A DNA stretch of 64,000 nucleotides from the NCBI RefSeq assembly GCF_900110135.1, contig NZ_FOCO01000011.1, positions 37,474 to 101,473 of the forward strand. The letters are read 5' to 3'. The notes beneath the pieces are model-generated. The model was not told where the DNA came from. It was given only the letters and a program-made list of their open reading frames with translations, and searched no databases. Position numbers and translations under genes: made by a program. Positions 16,910 through 27,035 of the stretch are shown piece after piece (within the stretch, counting starts at the first letter, position 1; the number at the start of each line of letters is the position of its first letter). The DNA is from Pseudorhodobacter antarcticus (GTDB taxonomy: Bacteria; Pseudomonadota; Alphaproteobacteria; Rhodobacterales; Rhodobacteraceae).

Positions 16910-17914
16910 ATGCTGCACCCCATTCTGACCCAACAAAGGCAACCCGTGGCCAGCAATCCCCCCCATCCCGCCCCAAAAAATCGCGTCGATGCTGTGGTCA
17001 TTGGCCGCAACGAAGGCGTGCGGCTGCAGGCCTGCATTGCGTCCCTGCAACCGCAAGTCGGGCGCGTGATCTATGTGGACTCAGGCTCCACCGATGGCAG
17101 CGCGGATATGGCGCGGGGCATGGGCGCGCAAGTGGTGGCACTGGATATGGCGCAGCCGTTCACCGCAGCGCGCGCGCGCAACGCAGGGCTGGCGCTGGTC
17201 ACGGCCCCTTTCGTACAATTTGTCGATGGGGATTGCACGGTGCAGCCCGCATGGGTCCAAACCGCGTTGGATTTTGCGGATGCCCACCCCGCCGCCGCCG
17301 TGATCTGTGGCCGCAGGCGCGAACGCCACCCCAATGCCTCTATCTATAACGCCCTATGCGATGCCGAATGGGACACGCCCATCGGCCAAACCCGCGCTTG
17401 CGGCGGCGATGCTCTGATGCGCGTGGCCGATCTGCGCAGCGTCGGCGGCTATACCCCATATCTGATTGCCGGAGAGGAGCCGGAACTGTGCCTGCGCCTT
17501 GCCCGCACGGGCGTGCAAATTTGGCGGATTGATGCGGAAATGACCCTGCATGACGCCGCAATCACCCGCATCGACCAATGGTGGCAACGCAGCCGCCGCG
17601 CGGGTCACGCCTATGCCGAAGGGGCGGCGCTGCACGGGCGCGGCCCCGAACGCCACTGGGTCACACAGACCCGCCGTGCTTTGATCTGGGGGGCGGGCGT
17701 GCCACTTGCTGCCCTCATCCTTAGCGCGCTGCATCCTGCAGGGCTGGCGGTTTTGCTGGCATGGCCCTTGCAAATCCTGCGCCTGACCCCCCGCATCGGC
17801 CTTGCCCCCGCCTTTTTCAGCGTGTTGGGCAAACTGCCCGAGGCGCAGGGCGCCATCGGCTTTTACACCCAACGCTTGCGGCGCAAACAAACCGGTCTTA
17901 TCGAATATAAATAG
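16910..17914 (+). CDS. Glycosyltransferase family 2
   Basis: This 334-aa GT2 enzyme has the GT-A start AVVIGRNEGVRLQACIAS, YVDSGSTDGSADMA, the DXD-like FVDGDCTV, then CGGDALMRVADLRSVGGY and GEEPELCLRLA, the region that sets acceptor binding. Two hydrophobic stretches near residues 260-290 suggest membrane attachment. It is divergent from the kinase gene and abuts the next minus-strand gene (TAG directly followed by TCA). It is likely one of the sugar-adding steps of the repeat unit. Confidence 0.88.
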   Translation: MLHPILTQQRQPVASNPPHPAPKNRVDAVVIGRNEGVRLQACIASLQPQVGRVIYVDSGSTDGSADMARGMGAQVVALDMAQPFTAARARNAGLALVTAPFVQFVDGDCTVQPAWVQTALDFADAHPAAAVICGRRRERHPNASIYNALCDAEWDTPIGQTRACGGDALMRVADLRSVGGYTPYLIAGEEPELCLRLARTGVQIWRIDAEMTLHDAAITRIDQWWQRSRRAGHAYAEGAALHGRGPERHWVTQTRRALIWGAGVPLAALILSALHPAGLAVLLAWPLQILRLTPRIGLAPAFFSVLGKLPEAQGAIGFYTQRLRRKQTGLIEYK

Positions 17915-18661
17915 TCAGCGCTGCTTGATCGCCGCCACCATCTGCCCCGGCAAAATCGCCGCACAGCCGATATAGCGCGGGCCAAACCGGCGCGGGTTTT
18001 TGGCCATCCGCCAAAACCATTCCATCGCAATCCGCCGCACCCACGCAGGCGCGCGCACTTGATGCCCCGACAGAAAATCCACCCCCGCCCCGATGCTGGC
18101 AAACCCGGCTTGCGGGGCCAATCGGCGACCAAAGGCCGCCAGCGCCTCCTGCTTTGGCGCGCCCAGCGCGATCAAACACAGGCACGGGCCCAGCGCTGCC
18201 ACCTGTGCCAGCATCGCCTCGGCCACAGTCCCCTTTGGGTCAAACCCAAAATCGGGGGCAATCGTCGCCCCAATCACCACGCCCGGCACCAGCCCCCGCA
18301 ACGCTGTCGCCGCCCCGGCCAAGGCATCATCCGTGCTGCCCAGCAACACCACCGGGCGGCCCGCCGCCGCCGCCGCGCGCACCATCGGCAACACCAAATC
18401 CGACCCCGGCGTCAGCGACACTGCCTTGCCCGCCATCCGCGACAGCCACACAATCGGGTTGCCATCCGCCACCACAATATCTTGCGCCGCATAATCCGCC
18501 AAAAACGCCGGGTCACGCCCCAGCTTTACCACATGGTCCAAGTTGATCGTGGCCAGCGCAAACCCCTCCCCAGCGGTCAGTCGCGCGGACACTTCGGCCA
18601 TAATGCTGGCTGCATCCTTGTGGGTGATCGCAATCGTGGTGTTGGAAAATACAAAATTCAT
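17915..18661 (-). CDS. WecB/TagA/CpsF family glycosyltransferase
   Basis: This 248-aa GT26 protein shows ATINLDHVVKLGRDPAF, the active-site region VADGNPIVWLSRMAG, VVLLGSTDDALAGAA and IALGAPKQEALAAFGRRL, ending with ARPAWVRRIAMEW-like VRAPAWVRRIAMEWFWRM. Members transfer N-acetyl-mannosamine(uronate) or related sugars to a lipid-linked acceptor. The gene fits a step in building the lipid-linked polysaccharide unit. It is on the opposite strand to both neighbours. Confidence 0.9.
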   Translation of the reverse strand: MNFVFSNTTIAITHKDAASIMAEVSARLTAGEGFALATINLDHVVKLGRDPAFLADYAAQDIVVADGNPIVWLSRMAGKAVSLTPGSDLVLPMVRAAAAAGRPVVLLGSTDDALAGAATALRGLVPGVVIGATIAPDFGFDPKGTVAEAMLAQVAALGPCLCLIALGAPKQEALAAFGRRLAPQAGFASIGAGVDFLSGHQVRAPAWVRRIAMEWFWRMAKNPRRFGPRYIGCAAILPGQMVAAIKQR

Positions 18662-18947
18662 TCAGGCAATCCCGCGCGGTTTGTGCCACTTTTAACACGG
18701 AACCCGCGCCCGCGCGATGGGGTGCAGCCCCCCCAAATCATACAGCCCCCGCAACACTCTGTTTCCAAACGCTAGGGTTATTTGGGCAAATATCCGCCAA
18801 ATCCCCCGTTTTGCGCCACATATTCCGCCGCCGCGTCCGGTGCGGGCGGGGAAATACGCACCCCCCCCAGCATCCATCGGCGAAAGGATAGTTTGGCCCG
18901 TCCCCCCATGCTATAACCCCCAAACCACAAGGACACGCACCACCCCC

Positions 18948-20360
18948 ATGCCCAACCCAATCGCCTATCTGATGCTTTTGATGTGGCCGGTCATCGCGAC
19001 CGCCCTGTTTCGGCGTCTGCCGCGCGAACAAGCCCTGATCTGGTCCATCCTTGGCGCGTATATGCTGCTGCCGCCTTTGGCGAATTTCAACCTGCCTGCC
19101 GTGCCGGACATGGATAAATTCACCATCGCCAACCTGTGTGCACTGGCCCTGACCATCTGGGTTTTGAATGAAAAAGTCAGCTTTCTGCCCCGCAGCTTGA
19201 TCGGCCGCACCCTGATCGTGCTGTATGTCATCAGCCCGTTTGCCACCGCCATGACCAACCCTGACCCTATCCCAATCCTGTCTGGCGATGTGCCCGCCCT
19301 GCGACTTTATGACAGCGCTGCAACCGTCACTTACCAATTCATCGCCCTCATCCCGTTCTTTCTGGCCCGCACCCTTCTGCGGTCCGAGGTGGCAATGCGC
19401 GCTATTATCGCCGCTTTGGTCGCCGCAGGCTTGGTCTATTCCGTGCCAATGGTGCTGGAATCGCGCCTGTCCCCGCAACTCAACGTCTGGATTTACGGGT
19501 TTTTCCAACATGACTTTTTGCAAAGCATGCGGGGCAACGGGTTTCGGCCCATGGTGTTCATGCCGCACGGCCTGTGGGTCGCGTTTTTCGCCCTTATGGC
19601 CGCGATGGCCGCCTTGGTTCATTTGCGCCTAGGCACTGCCGCCGAACGGCCAAAACAACTGATGATCTTCATGTATCTCTGCGTGGTTTTGGTGCTGTGC
19701 CGCAGCGTTGGCCCGATGGTTTACGCCCTCATGCTTATCCCGGTTATTTTGCTGCTGGGGCGGCGCTGGCAAATCGCCCTTGCAGCCCTTTTGGGTGTTA
19801 TCGTCCTCAGCTATCCATTGCTGCGCGGCGCGCAATTGGTGCCAATGGATGCGATCCTTGATTACGCCTATGCCTTCAGCCCCGAACGCCACCAATCCCT
19901 AAACTTCCGCGTGATGAACGAGGAGGAGCTGCTGGCCCGCGCCGCCTACAAACCCCTGTTTGGTTGGGGCGGCTATGGCCGCAACCTGATCATGGACCCG
20001 ATTGATGGGCGCATCCTGACCATCCCAGACGGTCAATGGATTATCGTGTTGGGCACCTATGGCTGGCTCGGTTATATCGCCGAATTTGGCCTGCTTATCA
20101 TGCCCTTGATCTTTTTGGGGCGCGAGGCGCTGCTGCAACGCTCCACCGCCTTTTCGCCCTACGCCTGCGCCATCGCGCTGATTTATGCCGTCAATCTGGT
20201 CGATCTGCTGCCCAACGCCACGCTTATCCCCTTTTCCTGGCTCATGGCAGGCGCGCTGATGGGCTATGCCGAAGATTTGGCAACCAGCCGCAAAACTGCC
20301 GCCCGCGCGGCATGGCAGGCGGGTCTTAACCGGGGCGGCGGCCCCCGCACGGTTCTTTAG
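18948..20360 (+). CDS. O-antigen polymerase/ligase-like membrane protein (Wzy type)
   Basis: This 470-aa polytopic membrane protein has about ten hydrophobic helices. A large periplasmic loop near residues 295-370 (FSPERHQSLNFRVMNEEELL, then LFGWGGYGRN) has the shape and FGWG-like sequence of Wzy/WaaL proteins. It should polymerise or ligate lipid-linked repeat units at the periplasmic side, together with the Wzz-type protein. Start 18948 is the first Met of the hydrophobic N-terminus (MPNPIAYLMLLMWPV). No Wzx flippase gene accompanies it. Confidence 0.78.
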   Translation: MPNPIAYLMLLMWPVIATALFRRLPREQALIWSILGAYMLLPPLANFNLPAVPDMDKFTIANLCALALTIWVLNEKVSFLPRSLIGRTLIVLYVISPFATAMTNPDPIPILSGDVPALRLYDSAATVTYQFIALIPFFLARTLLRSEVAMRAIIAALVAAGLVYSVPMVLESRLSPQLNVWIYGFFQHDFLQSMRGNGFRPMVFMPHGLWVAFFALMAAMAALVHLRLGTAAERPKQLMIFMYLCVVLVLCRSVGPMVYALMLIPVILLLGRRWQIALAALLGVIVLSYPLLRGAQLVPMDAILDYAYAFSPERHQSLNFRVMNEEELLARAAYKPLFGWGGYGRNLIMDPIDGRILTIPDGQWIIVLGTYGWLGYIAEFGLLIMPLIFLGREALLQRSTAFSPYACAIALIYAVNLVDLLPNATLIPFSWLMAGALMGYAEDLATSRKTAARAAWQAGLNRGGGPRTVL

Positions 20361-20691
20361 GATTTATTAACAATGATTCGGTGAACGCGCCGCCGGGACC
20401 CACCCATCGCCCAGAATAATTGTTTCCAATTTAATTCCAATCGCCGCAGCCGCCGATGCCAATTAAGGCACGCGCCGCCCCGCCCCCCCGCTTTCACGGC
20501 CTAAAACGGCAAGACTGTGGCAACCGTGTGGCATTGTCGCCCCCGCCGCACTGATCGCGCTGCGGCGTCAGAACGGGTATCAAATCATACCGCTTTGGGC
20601 TATTTTTACCCTGTTGTTCTAGGGAATTAGACGGTGTTGCAGTTGCAGGCCCCGCAAGACATGAAAAAGTGAAAGGGCCACAGGCACCCGC
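20361..20691. other. Intergenic region upstream of the PKS gene
   Basis: These 331 bases hold no supported gene. AT-rich patches at 20365-20380 and 20415-20440 may carry the promoter of the PKS operon. No operator palindrome was recognised. Confidence 0.4.
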
Positions 20692-23600
20692 ATGGCAGAT
20701 TTGGCAAACCAGATGGACCTTGGCGACAATGATATTGCCATCGTTGGCATGGCCGCACACCTTCCGGGTGCTACCACTGTTGCGCAATACTGGTCCAATC
20801 TTGCCGCAGGGGTGGAAAGCATCCGCCACCTCACGCCCGCTGAACTGCTGGCCAATGGCGAAACCCCCGCCCGCCTGCGCCATCGCAACTACGTTCCCGC
20901 CTGCGCGCCCTTGGACAATTTTGATCATTTCGACGCCGAATTTTTCGGATTTTCCCCGAAAGAGGCTGCAATCCTCGACCCCCAACACCGCCAATTCCTA
21001 GAGGTGGCATGGGAGGCGTTGGAACACGCAGGCCATCCGCCCGAAAACTTCCCCGGCAGCATCGGCGTGTACGGCGGCTGCGGCATGGGCAGCTATTTCT
21101 ATTTCAACCTGTGTTCCAACCCCGATCTGGTCGAAAACACCGGTATGTTTTTGCTGCGTCACACTGGCAACGACAAGGATTTTCTGTCCACCCGCGTCAG
21201 CCATATCTTCGATCTCAAAGGGCCGTCGATCAACATCCAAACCGCCTGCTCCACCTCGCTGGTCGCGGTCCACTACGCGGCCCAAGCGTTGCTGACAGGC
21301 GAATGTGACATGGCCCTTGCAGGCGGGGTCACGATTGAACTGCCCCAAGGGCGCGGCTACATCTTCAACGATGGCGAAATCCTGTCGCCCGATGGTCATT
21401 GCCACGCGTTTGATGCGGCGGCCCAAGGCACCGTCTTCGGCTCTGGCGCGGGCGTGGTCGTGCTGCGCCGCGCCGCCGATGCCGTGCGCGATGGTGACCA
21501 TATCTGGGCGATCATCAAAGGGTCCGCCGTCAACAATGACGGTTCCGCCAAAGCAGGCTACCTCGCCCCTTCGGTCGATGGCCAAGCCCGCGCGATAGCT
21601 GAGGCGCAAGCGGTCGCAGGCGTCACCGCCGACACCATCGACTACGTCGAATGTCACGGCACCGGAACTTTCCTCGGTGACCCCATCGAAGTTGCCGCCC
21701 TGACCGAGGCCTTCGCCGAAACCACCTCTGACCTCAATTTCTGCCGCATCGGCTCCGTCAAAACCAACATTGGCCACCTCGATACCGCCGCAGGTGTCGC
21801 CAGCTTGATCAAGGCCAGCCTTGCCCTGCATCACGGCCAAATGCCCCCCAGCCTCAACTTCAAATCGCCAAACCCCGCGATTGATTTCGAAAACTCACCC
21901 TTCCGCGTCAATGACCGCCTCACCGATTGGCCCCGCCGCAAAGGGCCGCGCCGCGCAGGCGTCAACTCGCTCGGTGTCGGCGGCACCAACGCCCATGTGG
22001 TTTTGCAAGAATCCCCACCTCGCGCCCCATCCGGCGACAGCGATTGGCCGTTCCAACTGCTGGTCATCTCCGCCAAATCCAAAGCGGCCCTTGATGCCCA
22101 AGCCAAAACCCTCGCCGCCCACCTGCGCGCCAACCCCGATCAACCCCTCGCCGATGTGGCATGGACCCTAAAACACGGCCGCCGCGCGTTTGAAAAACGC
22201 CGGGTGATCGTCGCCGAAAACCATCACCACGCCGCCGATCTGCTCGACGGGTCGGACCCCCGCCGCATCTGGTCGCACGAACCGATTTCCGCCCCCGATG
22301 TCGTTTTCATGTTCCCCGGTGGCGGCGCGCAATTTGCGGGCATGGCGCGCGACCTCTACCTAACCGAGCCGGAATTTGCCGATTGGATGGACCGCGGCCT
22401 CGCCATTCTGCAACCCAAACTTGATTACGACATCCGCGCGCTGTGGTTGCCCGAAAAAGGCGCCGAACAGGCCGCCAATGACGCCCTAAAACGCCCCTCG
22501 GTGCAATTGCCACTGATTATGATCACCGAATATGCGCTGGCCAAACTCTATCAATCCTGGGGCGTGCAGCCCTCCGCCCTCGTCGGTCATTCGATGGGCG
22601 AAAACACCGCCGCTTGCCTCGCGGGCGTGTTAAGCTTTGAAGATTGCATTGGCCTCGTCCATCTGCGCGGCACCTTGTTCGACACCATCGCCCCCGGCGG
22701 CATGCTTTCCATCCCCTTGGATGCCACGGAAATCCGCCCACTCCTCACCGATGATCTTGATATGGCATCCGTCAACGCCCCCGGCCTTTGTGTCGTTTCC
22801 GGCCCCGACCACGCCCTCAACTCCCTCGCGCAAACCCTGTCTGCGCGCGACATTGAAACCCAGCGCATCGCAATTGATATTGCCGCCCATTCCAAAATGC
22901 TGGACCCCATTCTGGGCCGCTTTGGCGACTACCTGCGCGGGCTTCAACTCAACGCCCCAACCCTGCCCATCATCTCCAACACCACAGGGGTCAAACTGAC
23001 CGATGCACAGGCCACGAACCCCGATTATTGGGTCGCCCACCTGCGCAACACCGTCAATTTCGCCGCCTGCATGGACACGCTGAAATCCCCGAACCGCGTT
23101 TATATGGAAATGGGTCCGGGCCGCGCCATGTCGTCGCTGGCACAGGTCAATGGCGCGCCTGCCGCCCAAGTCATCCCCGCCCTGCGCCACCCCGAACAGA
23201 TAATCCCCGATGATCAATGGCACATCGCCACCATCGGCCGCCTGTGGGCTTGCGGCGTCGATGTGGATTGGTCCCCGATCTGGGGCGATGTCCCCCGCCA
23301 CCGCGTGCCGCTGCCCACCTATGCCTTTCAACGCAAACAATATTTCATTGAACCGGGGCAGGCGGCCATCACCGCCCCCGATCTGCCGATGCGGATTGAA
23401 GATGCCACGAAATGGGGCTGGCAACCGCATTGGCGCCCCCGCAGCGTTGACACCGATGTGGATATTGAAACCGACCTGCCCAACCTCGCGCCGCAAACGT
23501 GGCTCGTGTTCGCCGATGCCACCGGGCTGGCCGATGCTGCCTTTGCCCCGCTTATCGCCGCGGGTCAAACCGTCATCCCCGTCCGCCCCGGCGATGCGTA

Positions 23601-26600
23601 TGGCCCCGATGGCAAAGGCGGCTACCGCCTCGCCCCCGAACGCGGCCGCGAAGGGTATGACGCCCTGCTGCGTGATCTGATTGCCGCAGGCCAAACCCCC
23701 ACCCGCATCGCCCATTTCTGGGGCGTCACGGGCGCAGAAACCTTCCGCCCCGGCTCCAGCTTTTTCCAGCGCAACGTCGAACATGGGTTCTATTCCCTGA
23801 TGTTTCTCGGCCAAGCCCTCGCCGCTGAAACCCTCAGCGCGCCACCCCATATCACCATCTTCACCACAGGTGCCGCGTCAGCCCGCACCGAAGGGCTGCC
23901 TTATCCCGAAAAGGCCCTGATCGCTGGTCCCGCCTTGGTCATCCCGCGCGAAATCCCCGGCATCACCATAGCCACCTGCGACCTTGTGCTGCCAACCGCG
24001 CGGCGCGGCAAACCCGACCTAACCGCCCTCATCCCGCAAATCATCGACGAACTTTTGGCCAATCCCGCCAACACCATAGCTGTTTTGCGCGGCACCAAGC
24101 GGCTGGAACTGGGCCTAAAACCCATCGACCTGCCAAGCGCCGAACTCGATATGCCAAACGGCGCGCCTGTCTTGCTCACGGGCGGTTTCGGCGGCATCGG
24201 CCTTACGCTGGCCGAGCATCTGATGACCGAACACGGCGCAAAAATTGCCCTTATCGCGCGCCGCCCCTTGCCCGCACAGGTGGACTGGCCCGCCTACCTC
24301 GCCACCCACAGCCCAACCGATGCTACCGCGCGCCGTATCCTTGCGCTGCAACATTTGCAAACCTTGGGCCAAATCGCGGTCTATACCGCCGATGTGACCA
24401 ACGCGCAGGAAATGCGCAATGTCACCGCTGAAATCACCGAAACCTTCGGAAAAATCCACACCGTCATCCACGCTGCAGGCGTGATTGATGACAGCCCGCT
24501 GCTGTCCAAAACCCCCGCAGGTGTCGAAGGGGTGTTTGCCGCAAAACTCCACGGCACCAAGGTGTTGGCCGATATTTTCCCCGATGGGTCCATCGAACGG
24601 CTCGTCCTTTTCGCCTCCTCCTCCACCGTCACGGGGCCTGCGGGGCAGGTCGATTATGTCGCCGCCAACGCCTATCTCAACGCCTATGCCCAGTCGCGCA
24701 AAGGCGGCAATACCACCGTCACCGCCCTCAATTGGGGCATCTGGTCCGATGTCGGCATGGCCGCCGAGGCGTTGGCCAACCGCACCGCCACGCCCGAGGC
24801 CCCCGAACCCATCACCGCCACCCTGCTGGATGCGGCTGGGTTTGATGCTGCAGGCAACCGCCAATTCACCGCGCATTTGGGCAGCGACCGTTGGGTGCGG
24901 GACGGCCACCGCACCAAATCCGGCCACGCCCTGATCCCCGGCACCGGGTATCTGGAAATCGCAGCCCAAGCGATGGCCCACGTGGGCCTCACCAAGTTTG
25001 AACTGCGCGATCTCTATTTCTTCCGCCCGCTGGATGTCCCCGATATTCGCGCCACCCTGACCCAAACCGACGAAGGGTTCGCCTTTGATCTGCGCTCGGC
25101 GATCACCTCCAAAGGCCGCACCGGCTGGCAACTCAACGCCCAAGCGCGCCTGCTCCCCCTCACCGACACCGCGCCACAAATCGACCTCGCGGCCATCCAA
25201 TCCCGCTGCGGCACCCCCGAAACAGGCCAAGGCCTCACCTCTCCCCAAGAAACCCACCTCACTTTCGGCCCCCGCTGGCGTGTCCTGAACAGCCGCGCAT
25301 ATGGCGCGCGCGAAGGCATCGCATCCCTCGCCCTGCCCCCCGCGTTTCAAAACGAACCCGGCCCTTGGCACTTGCACCCCGCCCTGATGGATCTCGCCAC
25401 CGGTTGGGCCATGGGCCTGATCGACGGCTACACCCCAGACCATCTGTGGGTGCCCATGTCCTACGGTCGCCTCAAATCCTATGCCACTTTGCCCGATCAA
25501 ATCACCTCTTGGGTGCGCAGCGCCGCGCCAAACCGCGCCACCGATGCAACGGCGGTTTTCGACATCACGCTCACCGACCCCACAGGCCGCGTGATCGTTG
25601 AAATCGAAGGCTTCACCATCCGCCGCCTTGACGGTGCGCTCAATTTCACCGCCCCCGATGCGCGTGATCTGACGTTTGATGACAGCGGCCCAAAACAACT
25701 GTCGGCAGCCGAAGAACGCCTTGCTCACACCCTGTCCCAAGGCATCCCGCCCAGCATGGGTGCAGACGCGTTCACCCGCGCGCTGGCGCTGAACACGCCC
25801 CAAATCATCGTCTCCTCGCTCGATCTGCCCGCCTTGGTCAAACAGGCCAACGCCACGCAATCGGCCCCGACCAAAGGCCAATCCTTTGCGCGCCCCGATC
25901 TCGACAGCGATTATATTGAACCCCGCAACGATGTCGAACGCACCCTGACTGGCTTTTGGCAAGACCTCCTCGGCGTCGGTCAAGTCGGCGTGATGGATGA
26001 CTTTTTCGCCCTCGGCGGCCACTCCCTCATCGCTGTGCGCCTGTTTGCGATGGTGCGCAAAACCTACCGCGTGGATTTCCCCATCTCGGTGCTGTTTGAG
26101 GCCCCGACAATCGCCGCCTGCGCGGCACTGATCGAGGACCGCATCGGCCCCCAAGACACCGCCACAACGCGCGACACACCCAAACGCCGCTTCACCCATC
26201 TGGTTGCGATGCACGAACGCGATGGCGGCCCGAAAACCCCGTTTTTCCTTGTGGCGGGCATGTTTGGCAACGTGTTAAACCTGCGCCACCTTGCGCAACT
26301 GATCGGCGGCGACCGCCCCTTTTATGGCCTGCAAGCGCGCGGTCTTTACGGGGACCAGCCCCCGCACGACACCATCCCACAGGCCGCCACCGATTACATC
26401 GCCGAACTGCGCCAAATCCAACCGCACGGCCCCTACCTTTTGGGCGGCTTTTCGGGGGGCGGCCTGACCGCTTGGGAAATGGCGCGCCAGTTGGAAAAGG
26501 CCGGCGAACAGGTGTCGCTGTTGGCCCTGCTGGACACGCCCTTGCCCCTACGCCCCGGCCTGACCCGCAGCGACAAGGCCCGCATCAAACTGCACGAGTT

Positions 26601-27027
26601 GCGCAAACAGGGCCCCGCGTATCTGCTGGATTGGGCCCGCGCCCGCTGGGAATGGGAGCGCACGAAAAACAACGCCCCCGCCCCCACCGTTGAGGGGGCG
26701 TTTCACAACACCGCGATTGAGGCGGCTTTCCGCGCCGCCCTGCCGCTTTACCCCCTGCCACTGCGCAAGGGGCCAACCACCCTGTTCCGCCCGCCGCTGA
26801 ATTTGCGCTGGCAGGTCAGCGGTGGCGCATGGGTCAGCACCTCCAAGGAATATGTATTCCCCGATAATGACCTCACCCGCTTCGCGCCTGCGTTGCAGGT
26901 GATCGAGGTGCCCGGCGATCACGACTCTATGGTCCTAGAACCCAACGTCCGCGTGCTGGCAGGTGCCCTGCGCGCCAGCCTCGTAGACGCCGAAACCCAC
27001 CCCGTTCTGGCCCAAGCGGCAGAGTAA
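20692..27027 (+). CDS. Type I modular polyketide synthase, KS-AT-KR-DH-ACP-TE
   Basis: 2111 aa. The ketosynthase (about 12-430) has Cys186 in TACSTS and both His motifs (CHGTGT, KTNIGHLD). The acyltransferase (about 545-830) has Ser634 in GHSMGE; its AAHSKML motif suggests malonyl-CoA, an inference. A structural region leads to the ketoreductase (NADPH motif TGGFGGIG from residue 1163; catalytic Ser and VDYVAANAY). The dehydratase (about 1390-1660) has His1406 and Asp1567. The carrier protein has Ser1778 in GGHSL and the thioesterase Ser1921 in GGFSGGG. Every catalytic residue looks intact. One extension, reduction, dehydration and release cycle is predicted. KR lying before DH is unusual. 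A GT2 gene follows 8 bases later. Confidence 0.93.
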   Translation: MADLANQMDLGDNDIAIVGMAAHLPGATTVAQYWSNLAAGVESIRHLTPAELLANGETPARLRHRNYVPACAPLDNFDHFDAEFFGFSPKEAAILDPQHRQFLEVAWEALEHAGHPPENFPGSIGVYGGCGMGSYFYFNLCSNPDLVENTGMFLLRHTGNDKDFLSTRVSHIFDLKGPSINIQTACSTSLVAVHYAAQALLTGECDMALAGGVTIELPQGRGYIFNDGEILSPDGHCHAFDAAAQGTVFGSGAGVVVLRRAADAVRDGDHIWAIIKGSAVNNDGSAKAGYLAPSVDGQARAIAEAQAVAGVTADTIDYVECHGTGTFLGDPIEVAALTEAFAETTSDLNFCRIGSVKTNIGHLDTAAGVASLIKASLALHHGQMPPSLNFKSPNPAIDFENSPFRVNDRLTDWPRRKGPRRAGVNSLGVGGTNAHVVLQESPPRAPSGDSDWPFQLLVISAKSKAALDAQAKTLAAHLRANPDQPLADVAWTLKHGRRAFEKRRVIVAENHHHAADLLDGSDPRRIWSHEPISAPDVVFMFPGGGAQFAGMARDLYLTEPEFADWMDRGLAILQPKLDYDIRALWLPEKGAEQAANDALKRPSVQLPLIMITEYALAKLYQSWGVQPSALVGHSMGENTAACLAGVLSFEDCIGLVHLRGTLFDTIAPGGMLSIPLDATEIRPLLTDDLDMASVNAPGLCVVSGPDHALNSLAQTLSARDIETQRIAIDIAAHSKMLDPILGRFGDYLRGLQLNAPTLPIISNTTGVKLTDAQATNPDYWVAHLRNTVNFAACMDTLKSPNRVYMEMGPGRAMSSLAQVNGAPAAQVIPALRHPEQIIPDDQWHIATIGRLWACGVDVDWSPIWGDVPRHRVPLPTYAFQRKQYFIEPGQAAITAPDLPMRIEDATKWGWQPHWRPRSVDTDVDIETDLPNLAPQTWLVFADATGLADAAFAPLIAAGQTVIPVRPGDAYGPDGKGGYRLAPERGREGYDALLRDLIAAGQTPTRIAHFWGVTGAETFRPGSSFFQRNVEHGFYSLMFLGQALAAETLSAPPHITIFTTGAASARTEGLPYPEKALIAGPALVIPREIPGITIATCDLVLPTARRGKPDLTALIPQIIDELLANPANTIAVLRGTKRLELGLKPIDLPSAELDMPNGAPVLLTGGFGGIGLTLAEHLMTEHGAKIALIARRPLPAQVDWPAYLATHSPTDATARRILALQHLQTLGQIAVYTADVTNAQEMRNVTAEITETFGKIHTVIHAAGVIDDSPLLSKTPAGVEGVFAAKLHGTKVLADIFPDGSIERLVLFASSSTVTGPAGQVDYVAANAYLNAYAQSRKGGNTTVTALNWGIWSDVGMAAEALANRTATPEAPEPITATLLDAAGFDAAGNRQFTAHLGSDRWVRDGHRTKSGHALIPGTGYLEIAAQAMAHVGLTKFELRDLYFFRPLDVPDIRATLTQTDEGFAFDLRSAITSKGRTGWQLNAQARLLPLTDTAPQIDLAAIQSRCGTPETGQGLTSPQETHLTFGPRWRVLNSRAYGAREGIASLALPPAFQNEPGPWHLHPALMDLATGWAMGLIDGYTPDHLWVPMSYGRLKSYATLPDQITSWVRSAAPNRATDATAVFDITLTDPTGRVIVEIEGFTIRRLDGALNFTAPDARDLTFDDSGPKQLSAAEERLAHTLSQGIPPSMGADAFTRALALNTPQIIVSSLDLPALVKQANATQSAPTKGQSFARPDLDSDYIEPRNDVERTLTGFWQDLLGVGQVGVMDDFFALGGHSLIAVRLFAMVRKTYRVDFPISVLFEAPTIAACAALIEDRIGPQDTATTRDTPKRRFTHLVAMHERDGGPKTPFFLVAGMFGNVLNLRHLAQLIGGDRPFYGLQARGLYGDQPPHDTIPQAATDYIAELRQIQPHGPYLLGGFSGGGLTAWEMARQLEKAGEQVSLLALLDTPLPLRPGLTRSDKARIKLHELRKQGPAYLLDWARARWEWERTKNNAPAPTVEGAFHNTAIEAAFRAALPLYPLPLRKGPTTLFRPPLNLRWQVSGGAWVSTSKEYVFPDNDLTRFAPALQVIEVPGDHDSMVLEPNVRVLAGALRASLVDAETHPVLAQAAE

Positions 27028-27035
27028 GTCCCCAC

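Noticed and set aside
24115..26214. 699-codon open frame on the minus strand
   Set aside because: It is an antisense shadow of the PKS gene; its translation is Gly/Arg-rich low-complexity sequence without domains, while the plus strand has every PKS motif.
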